From: Tridacna crocea
Lineage: Eukaryota > Mollusca > Bivalvia > Cardiida > Cardiidae
Assembly: GCA_943736015.1 (NCBI GenBank)
Contig: OX031059.1
Location: 57,733,159 to 57,797,158 of the forward strand
Reading direction: 5' to 3'
DNA: 64,000 bases
Notes under the pieces: generated by a model
What the model was told of the DNA's origin: nothing
Databases searched by the model: none
What the model saw: only the letters and a program-made list of their open reading frames with translations
Made by a program: the position numbers and the translations under genes
Shown here: piece after piece, positions 22,804-34,025 of the stretch
How the letters are laid out: every line of letters begins with the position of its first letter
Position numbering within the stretch: the first letter of the stretch is position 1

Positions 22804-22830
22804 CTTTATATTTATATATACCACCTATAT
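22456..22830. repeat. Duplicated CA/TA microsatellite block
   Basis: A unit of about 187 bp occurs twice in tandem (22456-22641, 22643-22830). It consists of GTGTCTGTGCATGTTGGTAA, a 60-bp lead, (CA)n of 42-44 bp, then (TA)n of 40-46 bp. Frames reading YIYIYI and THTHTH are artefacts of it. Confidence 0.95.
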
Positions 22831-22891
22831 ATTTATATATATACATGTATGTCTTTTTTTTACATTATAACAAAACAGTTAACTAAATTAA

Positions 22892-23111
22892 CCCTTTACC
22901 TAACAATCCCTGGTTTTTACGACCCTGAGATAGAAGCCTTTTGAAAACATCTTGGGAAAAGGAGAAAATGCTGGTAACCAGCATTTTCTCCTTTTCCCAC
23001 AATGTTTTCTATCCTACTGGAAGCAAATTTCAGTTTTTTAAATACGATTATTTGGTTGTCTGCAAATGTTTTCAATTTGGACCAGTCTAAAATTTTGTCG
23101 TTTGGGAAAGA
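22892..23111. mobile_element. Family A MITE, reference copy
   Basis: The best copy for defining family A. TTAA (22888-22891) is followed by CCCTTTACCTAACAATCCC; the other end is TTTGTCGTTTGGGAAAGAG followed by TTAA (23112-23115), giving imperfect inverted ends of about 15 bp. The centre is a perfect stem, TTGGGAAAAGGAGAAAATGC with its mirror, about 50 bp. It has no coding capacity. TTAA target use suggests mobilisation by a piggyBac-like transposase, though none is seen in the window. Confidence 0.92.
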
Positions 23112-23520
23112 GTTAATACATTTCTTTTTCTTTCACCTGCTGCTATTTTGGATCTACTGTGTATCCCTGTGCTTTAATTTAGGTCGTGTCACTTTTCCTT
23201 TAGTGAGACGTCGACATATGTCTTTTTAATATGTACCTTCCATATCTACTCTCTTAATAGAGCAATAACCGTAGTTTCAGCGGATGTTATTTTGATCTTA
23301 TTCAAAAAGTAGCATTACCTATCCAGTTAATTGACCAAAAAAAGTCTTAAATATTTCGTATGACCTTTCGGATACAATATGTGATTGGTCAAACTAGTCA
23401 CGTGATCTTGATTCATAAATATAGGCTCAAAAAAGACCTTTACAATCGCTATACAACACTAGTCGAGACTGAACAGACCTTCCATCACCGAGCGGCCGAT
23501 CCATTCATGCATATTCTTAA

Positions 23521-23742
23521 CCCATTACCACACAATCCCTACTTTTGACGATCCTGAGAAAGAAGCCTATAGAAAACATGGTGGGAAAAGGAGAAAATGC
23601 TGGTAACCAGCATTTTCTCCTTTTCCAACACTGTTTTCTATCCTTAACGAAACATATTTCAAATTTTCAGTCACTTTTATTTTGTCGTCTGCAAATGCTT
23701 TCGATTTGGACAAGCGTAAAATATTGTCGTTTGGTAATGACT
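23521..23742. mobile_element. Family A MITE, 70 bp from lipase exon 5
   Basis: TTAA at 23517-23520, then CCCATTACCACACAATCCC. The right end GTTTGGTAATGACTCAA has a mutated TTAA. Confidence 0.9.
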
Positions 23743-23815
23743 CAAGGCAGCGGTTGATAAAACGCGCCTAGTTCTGTAGCACTCAATAAAAGAGTTGTGT
23801 TTCTCATATACTCAC

Positions 23816-23938
23816 CGTCAGTGCCTGCTGAAAACAAGCCAAAAATGCCCGATAGTGGGTTCGTACAGTCGGGCTGTCTTTCTCCCCCATTGATGTAGAA
23901 ATCAACATGACCACTTTGAAGAAAAATGCCATATCCCG
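23816..23938 (-). CDS. Lipase exon 5: GHVDFY motif and lid
   Basis: Encodes GYGIFLQSGHVDFYINGG, then ERQPDC and most of the lid (NPLSGIFGLFSAGTD). The G-H-V/L-D-F-Y/F-x-N-G-G motif is diagnostic of pancreatic-type lipases. The acceptor is CTTTTATTTTTAG and the donor GACG|GTGAGT, phase 1. It is 123 bp. Cys268 is expected to pair with Cys292 from the next exon across the lid. Confidence 0.95.
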
Positions 23939-24280
23939 CTAAAAATAAAAGAATAAAGTTTCTGTCTCTGCTAAGGACAATGAAATTCTAGTCCTGACGA
24001 TAAAAGCATCTTTGGGATGGCAAATGGACGTTGTTTTAAAATATGAGACAAATAATGGATATTTGCTTTTTACGGTTAATATCGATCTTTTACCGATAAA
24101 AAAGTTATATTTTATATCATGCTTCTAAGCCTTTTCTGTGGGACCTACTCGTACATAAAAAAAAAAAATCCTTTCCCCGTGCCGTACCCCTCCGCACAAA
24201 AACGCATTAAGATATTATGTAAAGCGCGAGAAATGTAAATTGATTTACGTCATATTTCCATCCGGTTGAGTGGCATGCTG

Positions 24281-24355
24281 TCGATTTACTTCAAAAACCT
24301 CGCAACTACAGCTTGTTGCAAGCTGTTAGTTACGAGGTTTTTGAAGTAAACCGAC
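24281..24355. repeat. Family G short hairpin, copy 2
   Basis: TCGATTTACTTCAAAAACCT folds on AGGTTTTTGAAGTAAACCGA with a loop around GTTGCAAGC. Confidence 0.8.
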
Positions 24356-24404
24356 GATCAGCATTTTAACTACTTAACTAGAGCGCGGGTGAAATCCAGA
24401 GAAA

Positions 24405-24645
24405 TGACCGTCCCCTACAAAATGACCCGGGTCATTTTTTTACGTAGAGAAATGACCCCAGAAGTTATTGCTCTACGTAGAGGAATGACCCTAATCAATA
24501 TTCTAAGTAGAGAAATGACCCTCTGGGGTAATTCCTCTACGTAGAATAATGACCCGGGTCATTTCCCTGCGTAGAGAAATGACCCATGGGTCATTCCTCT
24601 ACATCGAGAAATGATCCATGGGTCATTTTGTAGGGGAGGTTTATT
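24405..24645. repeat. Family E palindromic module array, full copy
   Basis: Edges CCGTCCCCTACAAAATGACC and GGGTCATTTTGTAGGGGAGG are inverted. Between them, about seven modules alternate TCTACGTAGAG(A) with AATGACCC-xx-GGGTCATT, each itself a palindrome of 12-20 bp. Related arrays lie at 18290 and 49655. It lies in lipase intron 4. Confidence 0.85.
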
Positions 24646-25369
24646 TTTGTGCATTACACGGGAACTGTTTCCGCCATCAATTTCCGCCATCAGTTGAAGA
24701 GTTAGAACTTTAAATATGTATTTCTCACTAGTCTTTACCATGAAATATCGAAAAATATTCCACCATTATTCCTCGATAACCGACCGGAAACCATGAAATT
24801 ATACTGGATACTATTATTTTGATCATGCCCACATTTTTTTTTACATCAGCCTGGCTTCATTAGGTAAATCAATGCTGAACTACCCTCCGGTGTATTTGTT
24901 TGTAGACCAGCGTGTGATTTGGTGTTATATCGCTGTTTTCAACAGAATTTCACTTGCAGCATGATGGCTTATTCACCAATCTCTATTCAGCTACATGTTG
25001 GTGTTAGTTACCTTTTGCCAAAACGACCAGGGATATTCAAGAAGTCGGTTGTCCTTGAAAACTCCCCACCACCGAAATATACACACATACCCAGACCAAA
25101 ATCCATAGGAAAATGGGTAGCAGTGAGGAATGAATCTTGTCATTTTGTGTTTTAAAGACTTTCGCTAATTACTAAAAGGAATTTTGACCGCAAGATGATT
25201 GCAATGGTACTGTATGTAAAAAAAAAAGATTTAAGACTAGTTTAGCATTGTCTGTGATACTTTTACATTTTTTCATGTGACGAAGGTCAATTCACGACGG
25301 CCATCTATAGATTTTCAAAGAAAGTTTATGAAGTCCTCTCCTTCAAATTTCTGTCAGAAATGTTGTGTA

Positions 25370-25565
25370 TGTGTTATCTCTTTTCCAAAAGACGGAAATG
25401 TAGACTTGTCCATACTGAAAGCACTCGCAGACGACAGTTCCATTGTGGCTTTAATGATGGAAACTGTCTTTGATAGTGCAGAAAACATTGTGGGAAAAGA
25501 AGAAAATGCTGCTTAGCAGCATTTTCTTCTTTTCCCATAATGTTTTCAGAAGGCTACTTCCAGTC
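25370..25565. mobile_element. Family A MITE with variant hairpin
   Basis: The stem at 25494-25539 is GGGAAAAGAAGAAAATGCTG / CAGCATTTTCTTCTTTTCCC around CTTAG. It is perfectly paired despite changes from the family stem on both arms. The ends are decayed. Confidence 0.75.
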
Positions 25566-25635
25566 AAAGCCCTTACAACTGGGAATTATATAGAAGATAG
25601 TTAAATCAACCAATATTGAAATGTGAAGTATTTAC

Positions 25636-25752
25636 TTGTAATCTTGAAGGGTTGTCCGTCTGTATGTATGACATCAACAAATTTGGCGTCGTCTTTACTC
25701 AGTCTAACACTGTCCCTATAATTTAGGAAATCTGGCTCGGCTGGATCTAGAC
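25636..25752 (-). CDS. Lipase exon 4: catalytic Asp
   Basis: Encodes GLDPAEPDFLNYRDSVRLSK, then DDAKFVDVIHTDGQPF. Asp207 of GLDPAEP is the triad acid, and DAKFVDVIHTD is the family's next signature. The acceptor TCTTCAAG is pyrimidine-poor. The donor is ACAA|GTAAAT, phase 1. It is 117 bp. The acceptor side merges into a 42-bp minisatellite. Confidence 0.95.
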
Positions 25753-25756
25753 CTTG

Positions 25757-26050
25757 AAGATCGTGTAAACAGATAATTTTAAGTATTTCACCGTTTACAA
25801 CATGATGTAAATAGATAATTTTCAGTATTTTACCGTTTACATGATGATGTAAACAGATAATTTTCAGTATTTTACCGTTTACATGATGATGTAAACAGAT
25901 AATTTTCAGTATTTGACCGTTTACAAGATGATGTAAACAGATAATTTTAAGTACTTTACTGTTTACAAGATCGTGTAAACAGATAATTTTCAGTATTTTA
26001 CTGTTTACAAGATGATGTAAACAGATAATTTTAAGTATTTAAATGTTTTC
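25757..26050. repeat. 42-bp minisatellite at the exon 4 splice acceptor
   Basis: Seven units of AGATAATTTTCAGTATTTTA plus CCGTTTACAAGATGATGTAAAC, at 42-bp spacing. Each holds the palindrome GTTTACA..TGTAAAC. On the gene strand the last unit runs to within a few bases of the AG of exon 4, so the branch point and pyrimidine tract must lie in the array. Confidence 0.95.
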
Positions 26051-26238
26051 AAGATGACTCAAAAAAAAATCTTTTTGGTATGCACTTGCAGGGAATGTGC
26101 CTCATGCAATGGGAATGTTTTTGAAAGGGTAGGAAATATTGTGAGAAAAGTCGAAATTGATGGGTATCAGCATCTCTCCTTTTCCCACTATGTTTTCATC
26201 TGTCAGAGTCATCAGTATTATGTGCTAAAGGATTAGTA
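26051..26238. mobile_element. Family A MITE, degenerate
   Basis: GTAGGAAATATTGTGAGAAA and TTTTCCCACTATGTTTTCA mark the core. The stem is mismatched. Confidence 0.6.
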
Positions 26239-26239
26239 T

Positions 26240-26355
26240 ATAAATATATATGTGTTCTTCGTAGAGTAGGAATCGGAACAATTCCAGAATTGTCCTTCGT
26301 AAAGTAGGAATTCCTACTTTGTCCGCCGATTCTGGAATTGTACCGGACAATTCTA
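26240..26355. repeat. AATTCCAGAATTGTCC palindromic repeat
   Basis: GGAACAATTCCAGAATTGTC, GTAGGAATTCCTAC and GGACAATTCTAGAATTG are overlapping palindromes. They recall the ACAATTGTCC block at 7316. Confidence 0.55.
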
Positions 26356-26445
26356 GAATTGCGCAAGGGGGATATATCGTATTGTGATCAGATGGGTCTG
26401 TGCGCAACCGTTGAACCGTGCCAGGCAGGAATTCTTACTTCATCC

Positions 26446-26527
26446 ATTGTTTTTCCTTTTTCCACAATGTTTTCAAATGACTTCTATCTCAGTGTAGTAA
26501 AAACTATGTATTGTTTGGGAAAGGGTT
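26446..26527. mobile_element. Family A MITE, right half only
   Basis: CCTTTTTCCACAATGTTTTC to TTGGGAAAGGGTTAA. The left half is missing. Confidence 0.7.
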
Positions 26528-26568
26528 AAAATGCATTTAAAACCAAACTTATCGCAAAATTATCTTAC

Positions 26569-26809
26569 CAGTAATTCTCCCAATAGAAACGTTATCAGTT
26601 CTAAGCATCGAACCCGCAACTCCCGAGATATGAGCTCCGAGACTATGACCAATAAGGTGTAGCATATCGGGATCCAATCCCGTGTCCACAAGATTGGCGA
26701 TCAGAAGCTTGAGCAGACGTGTAACCACCCTTGTGTTAGCAACGGCCCTGTCATAGTCAGGAAATGTGGCCCCTGGGCCCCACGTGATTATGAACACATT
26801 AAAATCGCC
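26569..26809 (-). CDS. Lipase exon 3: nucleophile elbow
   Basis: Encodes GDFNVFIITWGPGATFPDYD, a helix (NTRVVTRLLKLLI), then LDPDMLHLIGHSLGAHISGV. Ser180 in GHSLG is the nucleophile. NVFIITW replaces the usual NVIVVDW; the Asp-to-Thr change there is not catalytic. The acceptor is TTCTTTTCCAG and the donor ACTG|GTAAGA. Phase 0 in and 1 out, 241 bp. Confidence 0.96.
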
Positions 26810-27261
26810 CTGGAAAAGAAATTAAACACGGATAGGAAACTTCATATTCAGAGCCATCTGAAGATGTCGGCTTAAAAATAAAAAATTAGGTAACCTTGTC
26901 ATTATTTGTAATCGTGTCTTCTTATGACTTTGAAATTCCAAAAAAGCCGAATGTCATGCAATGTTCTGGTGTTTCAATGTGTTTTCTATACTATAGAAAC
27001 TTGTAACAAGTGTACGATGTTGTCTGAATCTTTTACGGCGTGAGTTGACCTTGGCTAAAATAATACGTGACAGTTCTAAATTTAGTATATTATTGCCATA
27101 TAATTGGCAATGAAAATAGAGTATTTCAGTCCCTAAAGCGTGAATTAATGTCTTGAAATGTTACATTCACAGCTGGAAAAGAACTGAAAAGAAAAGCATA
27201 AATCTGATGAAAGTAAAGAAGGGCTCCGATTCTGTGGGTCGGCATCGATTGATTTGAAGGG

Positions 27262-27293
<32 letters not shown>

Positions 27294-27358
27294 GAAAGCA
27301 TCATTTCAAAAGTTTATAGTTTTCTGAAAAAATTTGGGAAGCAGGCTTGGTTTTCCTG
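26810..27358. other. Lipase intron 2, exon-proximal part
   Basis: No repeat or exon recognised apart from a run of G (about 25 nt) near 27267-27291. Confidence 0.5.
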
Positions 27359-27362
27359 TTAA

Positions 27363-30300
27363 CTAGCATTCTCCCTAAGAATCATGCAGGCCCTGTAGAA
27401 ATGGTGATAAGTGACTTTTTCAGAATACCAAAAAGACTTAGTGCAATTGATTCTTTTAGTCACAAAAGTTCAAAAGCCAAAGGGAAACTTTTATTGTCAT
27501 GCTATTACCATGGCAACGGCCACAGAAAGTTTTTGCCCCCAGAAGCATATTTTTTGCTTTTTAAAACTTGAAAAAATAAGCACTTTGAAGTTAATACAGC
27601 ATATTTGTCAACAAAAGTCCAGTGAGTTGTGCCATTAAAACATAATCACCTATGTATTGGCTTACAATATCAAGAATGCAATAGCAAAAATAAGCTTGCA
27701 GAATGTGTTTCTATGGCAACGAACAAAGGCTGTATTTCGCATTTCTGCTGGTGGCTTAAATTGACAAATTTCTATCTCAATTATCTCCTAAAAGCAAAGC
27801 TAGGATTTAAGGTTTCAATATTGGGCATAAAGACTAATGTATTGGGTTACAAATAAAAAAATAAAAAAGGTCAAAATGTTTTTAGGTCAGGATACCATGG
27901 CAACCAAAGTGACAACAGATTTTTAAAATTTGGAAAATGCTGTATTTTATGCAAAAAAATGACCACTAAACACAAATATTTGAACATCAGTTAATATGAC
28001 ATATGAAGTATTAATACAAATTTGAAAAGCTGCAAACAAGATATTTTGGTTTTGTGTCTTAATTTGGTTTCCATGGCAACCTGAATCTCGACACTGGCAT
28101 GAAATTGCAATTTTTGCTTATTTTCATGGCATAATTGTAGAGACTAGAGTAAATAAATTGAATAACTTTGGTTTTAGAAATAGCTATTGATCTAACATGT
28201 TGTCGATGAAAAAATAAGAATAAGCATATCATATCATAAACTAGGTAACCATGGCAGCCAAAGTGGCAATGTATCGGTAAAATTGAAAAAATACCATTAT
28301 TGTCGAATATAATGAAAAACAATTAAGAATCTTCATACCCTCTATATATGGTTCATGGCATGTCAGTTTCATTAGCTCCACTGGTAGAAGGCCAGCGGGC
28401 TTATGTCATGGCCAGGTATCCGTCTTGCATCTGTGTGTCTGTCCGTGTGTACGTGCGTGTGTACATGGGTGCATACGTTAAATTTTATTTCAAACATCTT
28501 CTTCTCTAAAACTACCAATCCAAATTTGATGAAACTTCACAGAAATGATCCTACCATGGTCCTCTTCAGAATGTTTTAGAAAGAATTTTATTCCTTTAAA
28601 AACTCTGGTTTCCATGGCAACCTTAATCTCGACATTGGCATAAAACTGCAATTTTTGCTTATTTTCAAGGCATAATTGTAGAGACAAGAGTAAGTAAACT
28701 GAATAACTTTGGTTTTAGAAATCGCTATTAATTTAATGTCTTGTCCATGAAAAAAATAACAATGAGCATGTCATATCATACTCCAGGTTACCATGGCAGC
28801 CAAAGTTGCAACATATCGGTAAAATTGAGAAAATACAATTATCTATCGAATAGAATGACCAACAATTAAGAATGTTCATACCCCTCTATATATAGTTCAT
28901 GGTATGTTAGTTTTCATTCAAAAAGTAGCATACATGCTAATAATCCCCCGCATCCCAATTTCTTGTATGGAGCACAACTCAAAAACTATTTGAGATATAA
29001 ACATGAAACTACACAGATGGATAGATCTCATAAAAGAGAAGTGCAGTGCATAAGAACCATAACTCCTGATTCCATATTTTAAGGGTTATTACCCTTTATT
29101 TTCTCACTTAAATTTTGTCTAGAGCATAACACAAAAACTATTTGAGGGATAAACATGAAACTTCACAGATGGATAGATCTCATCAAAGAGAAGTGTGGTG
29201 CATAAGAAACATAACTCTTGATTGTATTATTTAAGAATTATTGTCCTTTGATATTTTGTTATTTTCCACAGTTAAATTTTGTCTGGAGCTGAACTAACTT
29301 AACAGCTGGATAAATGTCTCTGAGGAGAAGTGCAGAACACAAATAGGGTAATATTTCCTTTCATAATATTCTATTCACAGCTCTCCGTCGTTTTGTATTT
29401 AGTATTTCCCGAAAATAATTCTTCAATCTGACTGTCAAATTGTTCTACTGGTACTGACTTTATTTTTTTGCTAACATCCACTATAAACTCATGACGCAAA
29501 ACGAAAAAAGGCAAAACACACAAGAAAAGGGGGAATGTTATTACAACTGCGCTTCAGTCCACTAAGAAGATGGTGAATTGAACAACGAGTGAAAAAAATG
29601 AAGTCCAATTTCTGAAAAAAAAAAGTTTGGAAATCCAACCAAATTTGATAGGGTTTCAGTACACCTTGTATTAAAAAATCCTAACAAATTTCAAAGAAAT
29701 ACAACAAATAAGGTTGACTTTGTTATGTAAGCAATTCTAAGTTATCAAATGGCTGATTTTCCTGAACAGATCAGTAGATCTTCTTCACTCTTAATAGGGC
29801 TCAACCCCTTGATGAACCAAACAATCTTTGAATGTTTCAAAAAGAACTGGATCGAAACTGTGGACTTCACTGCCTAACAAGAATTTGAAATTTTCAACTT
29901 TAAGTGGCTATTTTCCCATACCCACACATTGTTTGTTGGATTCTTTTTAAAACCAATATGGTTCAAGCTATTGATGGGATAAACAAAACTGTGCAAGTTT
30001 CAAAATAATCTGATACCAAATGGACACTAAATCATGTACACAAACAATGGAAATTTTTCCTATACACTATGGACTGTTTTTTTCGAAAACCAATAGGGTT
30101 GAAACTATTGATGAGATAAACAAACCCTGCAAGATTTACGAAAATCTGGCTACAAATGCAGACTACATCGCGTAAACAAGCAATGGAAATTTTCAACTTT
30201 AAATGGCTACTTTTCCCATAATATTTGTTGAATTTTTTTCCCAAAATCAATAGGGTTGAAGCTATAGATGAGATAAACAAACTGTGCAAGTGTCACAAAA

Positions 30301-32355
30301 ATCTGGCCACAAATGCAGACTTTATCGTATAAACAAGAAATGGAAATTCTCAACTTCAAACAGCTAATGGAAATTTTCAATTTCAAATGGCTACTTTTCC
30401 TAAAATGTTTGTTGGATTTTTTTCCCCAAAACCAATAGGGTTAAAAATGTTGATGAGATAAACAAACTGTGCAAGTTTCGCCAAAATCTGACAACAAATG
30501 TAGACTTTATTGCGTAAACAAGAAAATGACTTACAGACGGAAACCATGCCATGATATAAGCTCTAGTGGCTTTCCAGCCAGTACAGCTAAAAATCACTGT
30601 TGATTTGGTAACCATGGTTACTTGTTTTAGAAGCATTTAAAGCATTTCCTTTAAGATATTTGGTTTATTAAAATGTTTTCGGAACTCATAAAGTACTTTT
30701 TAGTCAATGGAAGATACTTTTCACTGACTTTGCTATATTTTATGGGAATGAGTTTACTGTTCTGTTGCCATGGTAACATTTTCTTTTTCTGAGGTGTTGA
30801 ATACCTTTTATCTTTTGTATGTGCATAACACAAATTAGTCATTTAAAGTATGTTTAATTTATTCAGATGCTTCTTAGCTGGAAGGGGTTAATTTGCTTTG
30901 AACAAGCTGTTATTTGTGATGGTTCATTGATTTGGTTGCCATGGTAACGTGATTGGGCCATTATTTTTTTCTTTTACATTTTAATATTGACAAACAGGTG
31001 TGGGTAATTTAAGTAAGTATTACTTATCAATGTAATCCTTTGTTAATGGGCGGTAGTTTACTTTGAATGTGCTGATTTTTGTTAAAATTGCAAACTGTTG
31101 GATAGTTTGGTTGCCATGGAAACTAATATTTGGATCGTTGCAGAACTTGAATTTTCCTGTATTAGTTGAACAAATGTGAATCCATTAATACATAAATATA
31201 CTGTTAATATTTTTCCTAGCAGAAGGGAGATAATTTGCTCTAAAATTGCCACTTTTTTGTAAAATCACTGATGGGTCAATAGTTTTGTTGCCATGGTTAC
31301 AAAAATTATGAATATTTTGAGTTTTTTCATTGTTGGCTGTGAAAAATCAGATGTTGCTCGTTTAGGCACTATATGTATTTTTCATATGCACCTTTGCTGT
31401 TAGTAGATAATTTGGCTTGAAGATCTTCAAAATTTGAGGTTTGAAAAACTGCTTTCTGTGGCTAAACTTCTGTTGCTATGCAACACAATGCAAGTGACAT
31501 TTTATATTTTTCTATATTTTCCTATGTAATTTTGAGTACTACTCTTGCCATCTTTTTGACATAAGTAGTTGTATAGATAATCTAAAAGGGCAGTAGTTTA
31601 CTTTGAATGTGCTTATTTTTGTTAAAATGGCAAACTGTTCGATAATTTAGTTGCCATAGTGACTAATATTTGGATTGTTGCAGAACTTAAATTTTTCTCT
31701 ATTGGTTGAACAGAAGTGGATTATTTAATATGTTTTTACACTGTTCATATTTCTCTTTGCAGAAGGGAGATAATTTGCTTTGAAATTGACACTTTTTTGT
31801 AAAATCTCTGACGGTTCAATAGTTTTGTTGCCATGGTTACAAAAATTAAAAACATTTTGAGTTTTTTTATTGTTGGCTGTGAAAGATCAGATATTGCTCA
31901 TTTAGGCACTGTTTGTATTTTTCATATGCACCTTTGCTGTTAGAAGATAATTTGGTTTGAAAATGTTAAAAATTGGAAGTTTGAAAAACTGGTTTCTATG
32001 GCTAAATTTCTGTTGCTATGCAACACAATGCAAGTGACACTTTTCATTTTTCTATGTAATTTCCAGTAGTACTCATGTCCTCCTTTTAACATAAGTATTA
32101 GTATAGATAATCTAAACAATAATGATTTGTCAAAAACAACCCTGAAAAGTGTCATTTTTCATTTTTTTGCCGCCAACTTTTGACCAATCTCTGTGAAATT
32201 TTTATTTCTCGTTTCCATGGCAACCACTGTCAGAAAAAGGGAATGCTTTGTTCTGGGAAAGTTTTTCAACAAGTCTGATTAAATGAAGGTAAAACCAATG
32301 AATTCTGTGACTAGTCACTTATCACCATCTGCATGATTCTTAGGGAGAATGCTAG
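27363..32355. mobile_element. 5-kb TTAA-flanked element, no coding capacity seen
   Basis: Perfect 27-bp inverted ends CTAGCATTCTCCCTAAGAAT... at 27363-27389 and 32329-32355. TTAA flanks both sides (27359-27362, 32356-32359). These are the hallmarks of a piggyBac-type insertion. The interior has no frame above 110 codons and no transposase motif. It is built of nested repeats: a CCATGGCAAC motif about every 170-350 bp in the left part and its complement GTTGCCATGG in the right part; a two-copy block near 28970-29200 (CATGAAAC.TCACAGATGGAT); three or four units of about 180-210 bp at 29880-30540; and a duplicated block at 31040-31500 / 31590-32060. It occupies most of lipase intron 2. Confidence 0.85.
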
Positions 32356-32564
32356 TTAATACCTATTAGTGTCCAAAATGTGTTACCTTTGTTAGATGGC
32401 ACATGACCGAGTTTATGAAAATAAAAATGACTGGTATTGTCACTATTGAAAAATCCTGTCAAACACTAGTCTATCTAAATTTTAACACCAATACAACATT
32501 TTCTCGTCATAGCCATTGGCTCTGAATATGAAGTTTTCTACTCGTGTTAACTTTATGTTACAAA

Positions 32565-32775
32565 ACGACATTTTCTTTACCCGTCCGAATTCGAACCATT
32601 TGCAGACGACAAATTAAATGTAATTCAAATAATATAATTTGTGTAGGAAATTGAAAAAACAACCTGAGAAAAAGGAGCAAACGCTAGTCCCCAGCATCTC
32701 TTTTTTTTTTCTCTCTCTTTTTCTCATATTTTTTTTTTCAAACACTTTTTTACTTCAATGTCGTTAAAATACAAG
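32565..32775. mobile_element. Family A MITE, heavily decayed
   Basis: CAAAACGACATTTTCTTTAC and ATTTGCAGACGACAAATTAA are recognisable. The hairpin is replaced by T-rich sequence. Confidence 0.5.
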
Positions 32776-32976
32776 GAATATATGCGGTAAACAAGTGACA
32801 AGTGACACATTACTTCCGTCGAAGGTCAAGGTCAGTGTGACGTTTGAAATATTGAAACATAACGACACAATCTTAGTAAATACCAAATCAATCTATGTCT
32901 TTCAAAATTGCGCATACATGTTACTATATATAAGTAAACGTATGAATTATTAATTTAACGTTGAAGTCCATCTAAA

Positions 32977-33698
32977 GGCCTGTTTACACATTCACGATTT
33001 TTGGCTACGGTGCCGCTACGATTCGCCACGATTTGTAAAATCGTCGTGTACCGTGGTGATTCGTAGTAGAACCGTGGTGAATCGTGGTGAATCTTGGTGA
33101 ATCGTGATGATTCGGGAAACTCCACGGTAGCGCTACGGAAGTTTTAAACTGTTTAAAACATTCGTGGCGAATCGTGGTGGTTATTGGGCGTGGCCTAATT
33201 CGTAGCGCAACCGTAGCGGAATCGTGCTTATTCGTACTGACACCGTAGCTATATTCGCGGCTATTCGTGAGAGATCGTAGCCAGTCGTGGAATCTTTGAA
33301 ACCACGAATTCTCACGATTCACCACGAACTGTGTACGGTTGTCCTACGAATCATCCACGGTTTCGCTACGGAGCTCCACGATTGGCCACGACCAGCTCGT
33401 GTCGCTACCGCCGTGAATCGTACTAGTACCGTATCGAACTGTACAAGCACCGTGAGCATTCGTTGTGCCACCGTGGTCAATCCTCATTGACCGTAGCGTT
33501 GCCGTCATGAATCGTCATTGATTCGTAGCGATACGATACAGACATCGTACTAATTCTTACTGGAATCGTAGTGACACTGAATATTTCTACTTTTCGCCAC
33601 GATTCATCCCGATCCATCCCGATTTTTCTGACCATGAGAAATCTGGGTGAATCGTGGTGAATCGTAGAGAAAATCGTGAATGTGTAAACGGGTCTTTA
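32977..33698. mobile_element. TIR element made of CGTGGTGAATCGTAG variants
   Basis: The ends CTAAAGGCCTGTTTACACAT and ATGTGTAAACGGGTCTTTAG are inverted over about 28 bp. The interior is almost wholly permutations of CGTGGTGAATCG, CCGTAGCG and their complements in both directions, so long frames on either strand (33005-33490) are compositional. No target duplication is clear. Confidence 0.75.
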
Positions 33699-34025
33699 GG
33701 TCGAAGGCCCTTTAGGTCTTAGGACGTTACATTCGAAGTAAAGCGTGAAATTAAATCTATCACAGGAACCTTGCTTATATAAAAATATGCTTTATTTTAT
33801 ATTCTGTAATTATTATAAAAGTGCTTTGTCACTATTTCGTTTGAAAATTTATACGTAAAATAAAAATTATTGCACCTCACATGGAATGAATGAGTACTTT
33901 TCATCAAGATAAACAAAAGAATTTAAATTATGTCGTCATAGAAGATCAAAGGGAATTATGGGAAAAGTTTATGCTTGGTGGAGAAATTAACGATCATATT
34001 ATAATACGAATTATATGTACTTATA

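Noticed and set aside
22384-22944. Frames of 146 and 96 codons with YIYIYI / THTHTH
   Set aside because: Microsatellite translation.
24919-25516. Two plus-strand frames of 78-79 codons
   Set aside because: No recognisable domain. The second runs into a family A hairpin, and both lie antisense in a lipase intron.
26549-26797. Separate small lipase gene at exon 3
   Set aside because: It has no own start, and neighbouring exons on the same strand join in phase into one gene.
33005-33490. Overlapping frames of 106 and 67 codons
   Set aside because: Produced by the biased CGTGGTGAATCG interior of a TIR element.
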